Below are positions 27,901-36,240 of a stretch of 64,000 nt of DNA, piece after piece. The notes beneath the pieces were generated by a model. That model was not told where the DNA came from. It was given only the letters and a program-made list of their open reading frames with translations, and did no database searches. Each line of letters opens with the position of its first letter. The first letter of the stretch is position 1. The translations under genes were made by a program, and so were the position numbers. The DNA lies in assembly GCA_022653675.1 (NCBI GenBank), contig JALCST010000003.1, forward strand, positions 124,001 to 188,000. The letters run 5' to 3'. Source of the stretch: Bacteroidales bacterium. Its GTDB lineage: Bacteria > Bacteroidota > Bacteroidia > Bacteroidales > UBA932.

Positions 27901-28154
27901 TAGAGGACGGTTCCTATCTGCGTATCCAGAACCTGTCCATCGGATATAAAATCCCGGTGAAAATCTGCGAAAGGATCGGATTGCGTAACCTGAAGGTTTA
28001 CCTCAACGGCCAGAACCTATATACTTTTACGAAATATTCCGGATATGATCCCGAAATAGGGGCCTACAACCAGAATGCTTCGCTGCAGAATATAGACCGG
28101 GGCCGTTATCCTACCCCTCGCAGTATAACGTTGGGCGTAAACATAGGTTTCTAA
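24990..28154 (+). CDS. SusC-type TonB-dependent glycan transporter
   Basis: A 1054-residue outer-membrane importer. Signal peptide (to SISAQ, about 22), CarboxypepD_reg-like domain (TVTGIVTDAANNEPLTGVFVGIKG, 23-100), TonB-box-like LDQVVIVGYG near 105, plug (about 120-235; LQGKVSGVQITQNSGAPGAATSIRIRGANSI is split here only in description) and a 22-strand barrel ending RSITLGVNIGF. It forms the SusCD pair with the next gene, whose product acts as lid. It lies 37 bp after the GH27-CE7 gene. Within this locus the cargo should be manno-oligosaccharides, linear or galactosylated. Length and layout are typical. Confidence 0.95.
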   Translation: MKRKGLLLLMSLFLFGISISAQTVTGIVTDAANNEPLTGVFVGIKGNTTVGTTTDTDGSYVLNGVKSNSVLVFSLLGYTTVELPGQGKARIDVAMKSELTELDQVVIVGYGSMKKSDLTGSIASVSSDKLQQSIATNVDQMLQGKVSGVQITQNSGAPGAATSIRIRGANSINNSNEPLYIIDGIPMSGSGDKIIGFDWAGGTNGQNTINPLSSIAPSDIISIDILKDASATAIYGANGANGVILVTTRRGKKGKAVITYDGYVTQQKIGKYLDMMNLQEYAQYENEMGAFTSQDVDASYGDPSILGEGTDWQKEIFRTAYMQSHQVSVSGGSDAGTFAASGGWTKQDGVVIGSNFKRFNARLNADANIRTWLHGGASLAFTSTNETITNNDGADGVIMQALTMQPSIPVYDFDGNYAGPNNVNGASQYNPVWLALMKTNDFTSHKVMGNFYLTADITPHLNFRSEYGYNLSDNNSMCFVPTYSFGVITNNTNKIYRRDDHSNYWIWKNYATWDRSFGKHKFVVMAGTELSRNSWSGNTINKQGLSTDEIKVVTTDGDFVSNSGWKDASTTASFFGRINYNFDERYLLTATLRADGSSKFGANNKFGIFPSASFAWRINQEDFMEDITDISNLKLRIGYGQVGNSNIDPYLYGATMNSITTPMGTAYFMSNIANPNLKWEATESWNLGVDLGLFNNRISLTVDAYQKQTKDLLMQITVPSYLGGTTTYDDIATPMVNIGKTRNRGVDITLNTVNIDNKNFQWSSNLVFSLNRNMVIAMNDDSQVIYGAVDWYSEYQNATEIKVGQPIGVFYGYVVDRLFTSEEDILNSAVQVEDPSNPGKNLYNKTTGVYVGDIKFKDLNNDGVIDDDDQTEIGDPNPDFTFGLTNTFDFYNFEVVLGLSGVYGDDILNFTRYCTENMTSIWDNQSAAVVNRAKVGTDANGNAYLINTDTSIPRTSTNDFNRNNRMSTRFIEDGSYLRIQNLSIGYKIPVKICERIGLRNLKVYLNGQNLYTFTKYSGYDPEIGAYNQNASLQNIDRGRYPTPRSITLGVNIGF

Positions 28155-28173
28155 CCATCAATACTGAAATGCA

Positions 28174-29898
28174 ATGAAAAATATATTTAAAATATTGGCC
28201 GTTACAGTCCTCCTGATCTCGGCGGCATCCTGCCAGCAATTCCTGACGGTGACTCCCGTGGACTCTCTCGTGTCAGACAACTACTATACAAGCGCCGAAG
28301 CCCTGAGAGCCAATACGGCATCGCTTTACGGCCGGGCATGGTTCAATTATTTCGGCAGGTTCATGTACCAGACCGGAGACATGCTCTCGGGTGATCTGTA
28401 TTATACCTACGAACAGGAAGGCCACTTCTACTATAATGCCGTAAGTGCCGGCAATACGTACAACAACACTGGCTGGGTAGGGCTCTATCGCGTTATATCG
28501 TTCGCCAATTCCATCATCAACGACATGCCTGCGTCGGCCAAAGCCAACGGGGTCGCCGAAGCCGACATAAACCAGGCCCTGGCCGAGGCACGTTTCGTCC
28601 GCGGGACATGCTACTACCTCATAGCCGAATATTGGGGCGAAGCTCCCATCATCTCCAATTCCACAGAAATGATAACCTCCAGTGACCCTAAGGATATTTT
28701 AGCTTACAGGAATACCCAGAGCAACCTTTACAGGTTCGCCTGCGAAGATCTCGAATATGCCGCAAGCATACTGCCCGCTTCCGACGATGCGGGACGCCCG
28801 ACGGTATGGAGCGCATACGGCATGCTGTGCAAGGTTTACACCACACGCGCTGCATACGAGAAGAACGACGACTATTACGCGACAGCAAAGAGCTACGCCC
28901 TCAAGGTCATAGATGAAAGCGGACTCTCGATGTGGCCCGACTACAGCACGATGTTCGACGTGGGAGCCAACAATTGCGAGGAGTCTCTGTTTTCCATCCA
29001 ATGCATGGTCGGAAATTACGGCGACGGCAACACCCGCAACGTGGAATGGTCACGCAGTTCGAGAATAGCCGACCAGACTTGGGGCGCGGGCAAAGGCCCA
29101 ACGCTCTCGCTGCAGAACCTCTATTCTTCCAACGATCTGAGAAGAAAATGGATATTCATGACCAACGGGGATTATTATTCCAACCTCGACAAGGACGAGG
29201 GCGGCTACACCTACAATTACGTTTACCGCGATCCCAACGATCTCTCCACGGTAGTCGAAGCAGCCGACCCGATTCTCGCCCATATCAAGAAGTACATAAT
29301 CGGCAAGGCCGACGACTGCGACGGCGAAGTGGGACAAAACCAGGATGCGGGCAACAATATCTACATCCTGCGACTGACAGACGTATACATGCTTTACATA
29401 GAAGACTGCATAGCTTCAGGTTCATCCACGAGCGATGCCAAGGCCATCGAACTGATGGGCAAGGTGCTTTCGCGTGCGGGGCTTGAAAACGACTATACCA
29501 GTATAAGCTTCGAGGACCTTATCACCGAACGCCGCAAGGAATTCGCTTTCGAAGGCATCAACTGGTTAGATGTCAAGCGTTATTACTACAGAGATTCCGT
29601 AGCGGCACTTCAATATCTCAACGATATGAAACGCGACCAGATATATGCCTTGACCTACACCACGGAATACAACAACATGACCGATGCGGACAAATCCGTT
29701 TACGAAAACAAAAAGAGCAATTACCATCTTACCTGGCAGACCCTTTCTGACTCCGACGATCCCGATTCGAGGGTGGACAACATAGTATTCACCAGCGCTT
29801 CGATGTATTTGCCTATCCCTACCGCCGTAACGACTTCCGACCCTCTGCTGAGCCAGGACGCGGTGGACTATTACGCAAAAACAGATGACAATAAATAA
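28174..29898 (+). CDS. SusD-like outer-membrane glycan-binding lipoprotein
   Basis: A 574-residue lipoprotein (lipobox AASC, Cys20) with the TPR-based SusD fold. FLTVTPVDSLVSDNYYTSAEAL after the signal and ARFVRGTCYYLIAEYWGEAPII are the N-terminal SusD-like signatures; ERRKEFAFEGINWLDVKRY near the C-terminus is the RagB/SusD motif. It caps the SusC channel and delivers mannan oligosaccharides. Gap to SusC is 19 bp. Aromatic-rich segments (YYTYEQEGHFYY) could form the sugar platform, but no ligand residues are proven. Confidence 0.95.
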   Translation: MKNIFKILAVTVLLISAASCQQFLTVTPVDSLVSDNYYTSAEALRANTASLYGRAWFNYFGRFMYQTGDMLSGDLYYTYEQEGHFYYNAVSAGNTYNNTGWVGLYRVISFANSIINDMPASAKANGVAEADINQALAEARFVRGTCYYLIAEYWGEAPIISNSTEMITSSDPKDILAYRNTQSNLYRFACEDLEYAASILPASDDAGRPTVWSAYGMLCKVYTTRAAYEKNDDYYATAKSYALKVIDESGLSMWPDYSTMFDVGANNCEESLFSIQCMVGNYGDGNTRNVEWSRSSRIADQTWGAGKGPTLSLQNLYSSNDLRRKWIFMTNGDYYSNLDKDEGGYTYNYVYRDPNDLSTVVEAADPILAHIKKYIIGKADDCDGEVGQNQDAGNNIYILRLTDVYMLYIEDCIASGSSTSDAKAIELMGKVLSRAGLENDYTSISFEDLITERRKEFAFEGINWLDVKRYYYRDSVAALQYLNDMKRDQIYALTYTTEYNNMTDADKSVYENKKSNYHLTWQTLSDSDDPDSRVDNIVFTSASMYLPIPTAVTTSDPLLSQDAVDYYAKTDDNK

Positions 29899-29917
29899 TC
29901 TAACACATCATACGGAT

Positions 29918-31102
29918 ATGAAATACACAAAATATTTTATAATAGCAGCCGTTTCCCTGTTGGCTTTCGCCTCGTGCAGCATATTCGAGACCGACCCTAC
30001 CGAAAACACGGCCGTCCCGGTGATCAAGTACGTAAGACCCACTGTGGCGGCGGCAAGCGATTCACTCCTCAGCGAAGCTTCCATGGGAGCGACGGTAGCC
30101 ATAATAGGCGAGAATCTTTCGGGAGTCGACGAAGTCTGGTTCAATGACCGGGAAGCCAAACTTAATCCCGTTTACGTCACCAACACCTCCATAGTCTGCC
30201 AGGTTCCCGGTTCCATGCCGAGCGAAATCACGAACACCATAACGGCAAAGACAAAGGCGGGCAAGAGCTGCACATACGGCTTTTCAGTCATAATCCCTTC
30301 ACCGAAAGTCACAAGCATCGACTGCGAGTGGGCTGCCGACGGTTCGACCGTAACCATAACGGGCAACTATTTCTTCGGCGACGCTTCCGAGGTCAAAGTC
30401 CTTTTCCCGGGTAACGTCTATGCGGAAGTTACCGACGTAAGCACAACTTCGATAACCTGCGTCGTTCCGGAAGGAGCACTCGCCGGAACGATCTTCGTGA
30501 CATCGCTTTACGGAAAGGGCCGCAGCGAATTCACATTCCGCGATTCCGGAGTATGGTTCCTAGATTTCGAGAATACATCAACTTGGAATACATGGAGTTA
30601 CAGCGACTTTGAAACCGAGGGAGGAATCAGCGGCTCATACATGAACTTCGTGGGAACAGGAGGCAGTTGGGCATGGCCTAACAGCAACCTCTGTTTCTAC
30701 TATCACAACCCTACCCAGACATGTCTGGTCGACGGAGGAGATGTCGCAGACTACGCGCTCGCCTTCGAATACGAATGCGATTATTGGTCCGACACTCCTT
30801 TCTGCCTGATCTTCACCGCAACCGACAATTCCTTCGATGTCGATAGCGACAATGCACAATGGCATTGGGAACCTTACGTCAACGACGGGGTCTACAGCAC
30901 TTTCACCACGAACGGCGAATGGAAAACCATGATCGTCCCTCTCACCGATTTCAATACCAGCAAGGACGAGAGCGAAACCCGCAAGATAAAATCGGTCAAC
31001 GAACTGGTAAACATCAACGGAATCTTCTTCGGCGCTGCAGAAAGCGATACAGACAAAGCCATAAGCCTGAAGATAGACGATTTACGCATCATCAAGCTTT
31101 AA
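29918..31102 (+). CDS. Surface glycan-binding lipoprotein with IPT/TIG domains (SusE-position)
   Basis: A 394-residue lipoprotein; lipobox FASC sets the start at ATG 29918 (the frame opens earlier at 29885, inside susD). Two IPT/TIG immunoglobulin-like modules follow (about 25-115 with GATVAIIGENLSGVDEVWFND, and about 120-215 with GSTVTITGNYFFGDASEVKVLF). The C-terminal domain (about 218-394) is rich in Trp and Tyr (FYYHNPTQTC, WHWEPYVND), as expected of a mannan-binding module. It resembles the end of the next protein. Its role would be holding polysaccharide at the surface for GH5/GH26 enzymes. No known CBM family was recognised. Confidence 0.8.
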   Translation: MKYTKYFIIAAVSLLAFASCSIFETDPTENTAVPVIKYVRPTVAAASDSLLSEASMGATVAIIGENLSGVDEVWFNDREAKLNPVYVTNTSIVCQVPGSMPSEITNTITAKTKAGKSCTYGFSVIIPSPKVTSIDCEWAADGSTVTITGNYFFGDASEVKVLFPGNVYAEVTDVSTTSITCVVPEGALAGTIFVTSLYGKGRSEFTFRDSGVWFLDFENTSTWNTWSYSDFETEGGISGSYMNFVGTGGSWAWPNSNLCFYYHNPTQTCLVDGGDVADYALAFEYECDYWSDTPFCLIFTATDNSFDVDSDNAQWHWEPYVNDGVYSTFTTNGEWKTMIVPLTDFNTSKDESETRKIKSVNELVNINGIFFGAAESDTDKAISLKIDDLRIIKL

Positions 31103-31119
31103 TAATGGAGGACAATGAA

Positions 31120-33597
31120 ATGAGAAAGAATTTCAAGCACATCATTCTTCTTGCAGGAGCAATCCTATGTATCGGCATGACGGGAGGTTGTCAGAAGGAA
31201 AAAAATACCGTTCCCATGCTGGAAGCATTCGGACCTTGCCCAATACTGCGCGGGACTTCGATAACCTTTATTGGAGAGAACCTTGACAAGGTTACCAGCG
31301 TCACGTTCCCGGACGGGATCGAAGTCAGCGACCTCACGAAAGAGGGTACTACCAAACTTTCCGCAACCGTTCCCCAGGAAGCCGCAGTTGGAAAAATGAC
31401 CCTAAACTACGAAGGAGGAAGCATTACATCAGTTTCGAACATAAGCTATTCGGAACCCTATTCCATCTCTTCGATCTCACCTACCGACAATACAATACGC
31501 GAGGGAGACGTAGTGACCATCGACGGAGACTACCTGAACAACATAGTAGCCGTAGTATTCATGAGCAGCGCGAAGGTGGATTCCGCGGATTTCATATCGC
31601 AGTCCCGTTCCGAGATCACCCTCGCAGTGCCTAAGGAGGCGCAAAACGGCAAGATAAAAGTAGTTGACGCATCGGAGAACGAACTTTACTCCGATCAGGA
31701 ACTGACGATAGCCCAACCTGCAATTACCATGGAAGACCAGACCGTCAAGGCCGGGACCCTTCTTACCATTCCCGGGACAAACGTCGACCTGGTGGCTTCG
31801 GTCACGTTCGTGGGAGGAAGTGTAGTAAATGCGGAAGATTTCGCAGAAGTAACCACCTCAGCTATCAAACTGATCATTCCCGATGATGCACAGGACGGCA
31901 TAATAACCGCCACTTCGTATGCCGGGATCGAGATTCCTTCCACCGGATCCCTTACCATGCTTCTCCCTACCGTAAGCGGCGTCGAATCCTCTGCCTCTTT
32001 CAAGGCGGGAACCGATGTTAGGATAAGCGGTACCGATCTGGACCTCGTCACAGGAGTGACATTCAGCAACGGCAAGGAGGCCGATTTCAATTATGCCGAC
32101 GGCGTAATAACCGCAAAAATTCCTTCCGATGCCGTAGACGGAGCCATAACCCTTACTTGTGCATCTACCAAAACCATAGATACGGACGCGATAAACCTGC
32201 TGGAACCGACGATAATATCTTTCGATCCGGTATCGGTTGTCGCAGGGAATGATTTCACCCTCTACGGAACCGACCTGGACCTTGTTTCGACGGTAAAACT
32301 CGACGGCGAAAAGCTGGACTTCGAATTGATCGACAATTCCACCCTTACCGTCCACACCACAGCCACTTCGGCTTCCGGAACCATTGAAATAACGGCAGCC
32401 AACGGCGACGAGGTCGAATCCGCGGACCAGATGACGGTCACATACAACTCGTACGTCATAATAAGCTCGATGCCGGAATCGGCCGGAGTCGATGACGAGA
32501 TCACCGTAACAGGCTCCAACTTCAACATGGTGGACGAAATCTACTTCGGGGATACTCGCGTGACTTCCTATGTTTCGCGTACCGACACCGAAATGACATT
32601 CCGTATTCCGGACGTGGAAAGCGGAACCTACAATATGAGGTTCGTGCTCTTCTCCGGCGATTCGGAGACCTGTGCAAAGGCTATAAAAATAACGGGCAAG
32701 GTCGTCATAACCGAACTCTGGTCCGGCACTCTCGACCTGGGCACCAGCTGGGGTGTCTCGGCTTCAATCCCTGCGGAAAACTTCGCCGACATCCATCCGG
32801 GCGACAATGTTACAATGGAATTCTCGGAGAACAGCGACGCGACCTACTGGCAAGTCAAATTCATGGACGGAAGCTGGACTCCTCTGACCTCCCCTACGGA
32901 AAACAGGAACGATTGGGATTGCATCGAAATGACTGCAGGTGCCACGAGCTATACATTCACGATCAACTACGCAGACCTCGTCGACATAAAGGCCAACGGC
33001 ATGGTTCTCAGTGGATACGGTTGTACACTCACACGCATGTACTCAAGTTGCACCACATGGAAACGCGAATCCGTCAGCAGCGATGCCATAATGATCCAGG
33101 ACTACGAACCTCACGGGAGCCACGATGCATCGTGGGATACCGGCTGGAGCGGCGGTACGGAAATGATTACCGACGAAAACGGAACATACGAACGCCTTAC
33201 CAGCGATCTCGGAGGAGGTTGCTGGATTATGAACTGCAACCATCAGGCAAACGGCGCCCTTGCGCCTACCCTCAACGACTTCAACGGTTATGTAATAAAG
33301 CTCGACGTGCTGATCCCCAACGACATCGCTTACCCTACAGGACTCCAGTTCCAGTTCGTATACGGCGACGGGTGGTATTGGATCGGGGATGCGCTTTTCC
33401 CGAATACCGAAGGGGGAGTTACGACACACGGAGGATGGATCACCATCACGATCGACCCTGCCGACTTCGGCTGGACATGTACCGGAGACGGTACGAGCGG
33501 AACCAACGGACTGTTCATAGACGGTTCTTCGACATCCGGGGTAGTGCTTCCTGCGGGCACTTGCGTTGACAACATGCGTTTCGAGCCGAAAGATTGA
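31120..33597 (+). CDS. Large surface glycan-binding lipoprotein with six tandem IPT/TIG-like repeats
   Basis: An 825-residue lipoprotein (lipobox TGGC, near residue 22). ATG 31120 has GGAGG 8 bases upstream; ATG 31105 in the same frame would add five residues. Six Ig-like repeats of about 80 residues are visible to about residue 505, each with a variant of G-t-xxx-I-x-G-xx-L-xx-V-xx-V-xF. Two further modules follow: a beta-sandwich starting ELWSGTLDLGTSWG (about 510-625) and a Trp-rich C-terminal module (about 635-825) similar to the previous gene's end. The repeats probably act as a long spacer that lifts the binding modules off the membrane. Ligand assignment to beta-mannan comes from context. 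Confidence 0.8.
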   Translation: MRKNFKHIILLAGAILCIGMTGGCQKEKNTVPMLEAFGPCPILRGTSITFIGENLDKVTSVTFPDGIEVSDLTKEGTTKLSATVPQEAAVGKMTLNYEGGSITSVSNISYSEPYSISSISPTDNTIREGDVVTIDGDYLNNIVAVVFMSSAKVDSADFISQSRSEITLAVPKEAQNGKIKVVDASENELYSDQELTIAQPAITMEDQTVKAGTLLTIPGTNVDLVASVTFVGGSVVNAEDFAEVTTSAIKLIIPDDAQDGIITATSYAGIEIPSTGSLTMLLPTVSGVESSASFKAGTDVRISGTDLDLVTGVTFSNGKEADFNYADGVITAKIPSDAVDGAITLTCASTKTIDTDAINLLEPTIISFDPVSVVAGNDFTLYGTDLDLVSTVKLDGEKLDFELIDNSTLTVHTTATSASGTIEITAANGDEVESADQMTVTYNSYVIISSMPESAGVDDEITVTGSNFNMVDEIYFGDTRVTSYVSRTDTEMTFRIPDVESGTYNMRFVLFSGDSETCAKAIKITGKVVITELWSGTLDLGTSWGVSASIPAENFADIHPGDNVTMEFSENSDATYWQVKFMDGSWTPLTSPTENRNDWDCIEMTAGATSYTFTINYADLVDIKANGMVLSGYGCTLTRMYSSCTTWKRESVSSDAIMIQDYEPHGSHDASWDTGWSGGTEMITDENGTYERLTSDLGGGCWIMNCNHQANGALAPTLNDFNGYVIKLDVLIPNDIAYPTGLQFQFVYGDGWYWIGDALFPNTEGGVTTHGGWITITIDPADFGWTCTGDGTSGTNGLFIDGSSTSGVVLPAGTCVDNMRFEPKD

Positions 33598-33621
33598 CCT
33601 GACGGGATTATTTGAAAAAAG

Positions 33622-35097
33622 ATGAAAACGAGATTCCCGCTGATTGCCGCAACCCTGATCGCAATGGCCGTCCTGACCGGATGCCCGAATTCCGAAGGGC
33701 CCGAAACCGAACCGGTAACGCCTGAAATCACAAGCGTATCGATAGATGAAGGGGCCGAAGTGGAAATTACGGTGTCCAAAATCACCATCCTCTGGTCGGT
33801 GCCGGTTTCGATCAAGGATTCGACGGGAATCACGCTGAACGGAAACAAGGTCGCAGCCGTAGTTCAGAATCTGAACATGACCGTGACCTTAGGGAATCTC
33901 GGCTATTCGTCTTCCTACACTTTGAAACTCGCATCGGGAGCCGTCGTCAACAAGAATGACGGCGCTCCCGCGGCGGAGTTTTCACTCGACTTTTCGACCG
34001 GAGAGAAAGAACCGGAGAATCCCGAACTGCCCGACCAACTGAATTTCGACGGTATAAGCGATGCGCCGGTAAATTCCAACGCCACTGCGGAAACCAGAAA
34101 CCTATACTCCTATCTGAAGTCGGTTTTCGGCAGCAAGACCATTTCCGGCACGATGGCCAACGTAGCTTACGACGACGGCATGGCGGAATGGGTCCATGAC
34201 AAGACGGGGAAATGGAGCGCCCTGACCTGCTACGATTTCATCTTCTATACCCACCGTTCCGACATATACTCCTCCAGCTATAATTCCTGGGTAGATTACG
34301 ACGCCCTCGTGAATAATGCAAAGGAGTGGTGGAACAGCGGCGGGATAGTGGCTCTTATGTGGCACTGGCACGATCCCTCGAGAAGCGTCGACAACTTTTA
34401 TTGCAGCGGCGGCAGCGATGCGACCTCCTTCGACCTTACCGCAGCTCTCGCCGACACATCTTCGACGGATTACCACAACATAACAGCCGACATCGATACG
34501 GTTTCCAGATATATCGGCGACCTTCAGAAAGCCGGCGTACCGGTAATCTTCCGCCCCCTCCACGAAGCCGAAGGTTCCTACCGCTGGGGCGCATGGTTCT
34601 GGTGGGGCAACGGCCAGGGAGATGCGAGCGGAGAGGACGACGTACGGGCGGCAAGCTGCAGGAAACTCTACCGCCTCATGTATGACCGCATGGTCAACCA
34701 CAACGGCCTTAACAACATCATATGGGTCTGGACGGTTTCGATCGACGATTATGACTACCTTTGGTATGACGATGCGAAGAAATGGTATCCTGGGGACGAC
34801 GTCGTCGACATAGTCGGAATAGACATATACGACGACTCGGGTGTCGGACACGGTTCCCATCTCGATTTTTTCAAGAAAACCGCATTCGTCGGCGACTGCG
34901 ACAAAATGGTTACCCTGGCCGAAACCGCCTTCATACCGTCTGCCGAAGATATGCAAGGGAACGGCGACGTCTGGCTCTGGTATATGCCATGGTACGGGGA
35001 CTACACTAAATCGGAAGAATACAACGCCGACTACTGGGGCACATCGTTCTCGAGCGACGACATAATAACGCGGGACGAACTGCCATCATTAAAATAA
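33622..35097 (+). CDS. GH26 endo-beta-mannanase with N-terminal Ig-like domain, lipoprotein
   Basis: A 491-residue lipoprotein (lipobox LTGC, Cys21). Residues about 30-125 form a Big_5/SbsA-like Ig module (ITSVSIDEGAEVEIT ... LGYSSSYTLKLASGAV), then a Pro/Glu linker, then the GH26 barrel (about 150-490). Acid/base Glu315 lies in FRPLHEAEG, and nucleophile Glu434 in LAETAFIPS. WHWHDPSR near 248-254 is the conserved substrate wall. The Ig-like spacer and lipid anchor suit a surface endo-enzyme working beside the two binding proteins. Gap to previous gene is 24 bp. Confidence 0.92.
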   Translation: MKTRFPLIAATLIAMAVLTGCPNSEGPETEPVTPEITSVSIDEGAEVEITVSKITILWSVPVSIKDSTGITLNGNKVAAVVQNLNMTVTLGNLGYSSSYTLKLASGAVVNKNDGAPAAEFSLDFSTGEKEPENPELPDQLNFDGISDAPVNSNATAETRNLYSYLKSVFGSKTISGTMANVAYDDGMAEWVHDKTGKWSALTCYDFIFYTHRSDIYSSSYNSWVDYDALVNNAKEWWNSGGIVALMWHWHDPSRSVDNFYCSGGSDATSFDLTAALADTSSTDYHNITADIDTVSRYIGDLQKAGVPVIFRPLHEAEGSYRWGAWFWWGNGQGDASGEDDVRAASCRKLYRLMYDRMVNHNGLNNIIWVWTVSIDDYDYLWYDDAKKWYPGDDVVDIVGIDIYDDSGVGHGSHLDFFKKTAFVGDCDKMVTLAETAFIPSAEDMQGNGDVWLWYMPWYGDYTKSEEYNADYWGTSFSSDDIITRDELPSLK

Positions 35098-35132
35098 AAC
35101 CTAAATTGAACACATCACATATTTTCTGCGAA

Positions 35133-36227
35133 ATGAAAAAAAGCATATTGATCCCCCTGCTCGCCATAGTGCCTTTTGCCGCACTTGTCTCATGTACGGG
35201 AGAAAATAAGGTCTCCGGACGCCACTCCCAGGAGGCAAAACGTCTTCTGGAATTGCTCGACACGCTGGGCGATACGGGCCGGTACATGTACGGCCACCAG
35301 GATGACCTGTTTTACGGCAAAAACTGGAGCTTCAAGGACAGCAGCGATACAAAAGCCGTCTGCGGCGACTATCCGGCGCTTCTTGGAGCCGAAATAGGCG
35401 GAATAGAACTCGGAAAGCCGATATCGATCGACAGCGTCCCGTTCGACCTCATACGCAAGAAAGCAATAGAACAATATGGGAGAGGAGGAGTCGTCACTAT
35501 AAGCTGGCACATGGACAATCCGGTCACAGGAGGCAATGCATGGGACACAAGCGACTCTTCGACAGTTCATAAAATACTGAACGACTCCGCCTGCGAAGCG
35601 GCATTGGACGCTAATCTCGACATAGCGGCTAAATTCCTCTCATCGATAAGGACCAAGGAAGGAACGCCCGTACCGATACTTTTCCGTCCATGGCACGAGA
35701 TGAACTACGACTGGTTCTGGTGGGGCGAGAAGTTTTGCTCCGATTCGGAATACGTGGCTCTTTACCGCAAGACCGTCGACCGTTTCCGTTCAAAGGGGTT
35801 GGACAATATACTGTTCGTCTATTCCCCGAGCCAGGGATTCGAACCGGAAGATTACGAAAGCCGTTATCCGGGCGACGATTACGTCGACGTCCTTGCATTC
35901 GACGCCTACATGTACGGAACGAAGGAGGAATTTATCTCCATGGTCAGAAAGGAATTGGGCATCATAAGGGATATGGCCGGAAAACACGGCAAGCCGTTCG
36001 CAATTTCCGAGACCGGATACGAATCCATACCGGATCCAAATTGGTGGACCGGAACCCTCGCCCCAGCAATCAAGGGTACCGGAGCAAGCTATGTGCTGAC
36101 ATGGAGGAATGCCTGGAACAAGCCGGAACATTATTTCTCCACCTTCGCCGGAGAGAAGTCGGCAAGCGATTTCATCGATTTCTACAATTTGCCCGAGACG
36201 GTTTTCGCAGGCGACCTTGAAAAATAA
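35133..36227 (+). CDS. GH26 beta-mannanase, probable mannobiose-releasing type, lipoprotein
   Basis: A 364-residue lipoprotein (lipobox LVSC, Cys21; start ATG 35133, the frame opening nine codons earlier). The compact GH26 barrel begins directly after the signal: YMYGHQDDLFYG near 51-62, ISWHMDNPVTGG at 123-134, acid/base Glu189 in FRPWHEMNYDWFWWG, nucleophile Glu293 in ISETGYE. Sequence style and length match Bacteroides mannobiohydrolases such as ManA and BoMan26A, which release mannobiose. Mannobiose is exactly the substrate of the epimerase encoded downstream. It likely faces the periplasm; exo action is inferred from resemblance, not shown. Confidence 0.88.
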   Translation: MKKSILIPLLAIVPFAALVSCTGENKVSGRHSQEAKRLLELLDTLGDTGRYMYGHQDDLFYGKNWSFKDSSDTKAVCGDYPALLGAEIGGIELGKPISIDSVPFDLIRKKAIEQYGRGGVVTISWHMDNPVTGGNAWDTSDSSTVHKILNDSACEAALDANLDIAAKFLSSIRTKEGTPVPILFRPWHEMNYDWFWWGEKFCSDSEYVALYRKTVDRFRSKGLDNILFVYSPSQGFEPEDYESRYPGDDYVDVLAFDAYMYGTKEEFISMVRKELGIIRDMAGKHGKPFAISETGYESIPDPNWWTGTLAPAIKGTGASYVLTWRNAWNKPEHYFSTFAGEKSASDFIDFYNLPETVFAGDLEK

Positions 36228-36240
36228 AACATACCTCCTC

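Noticed and set aside
30859-31119. Upstream extension of the six-repeat lipoprotein frame
   Set aside because: It overlaps the preceding glycan-binding gene in another frame; the signal peptide starts at 31120 (or 31105).
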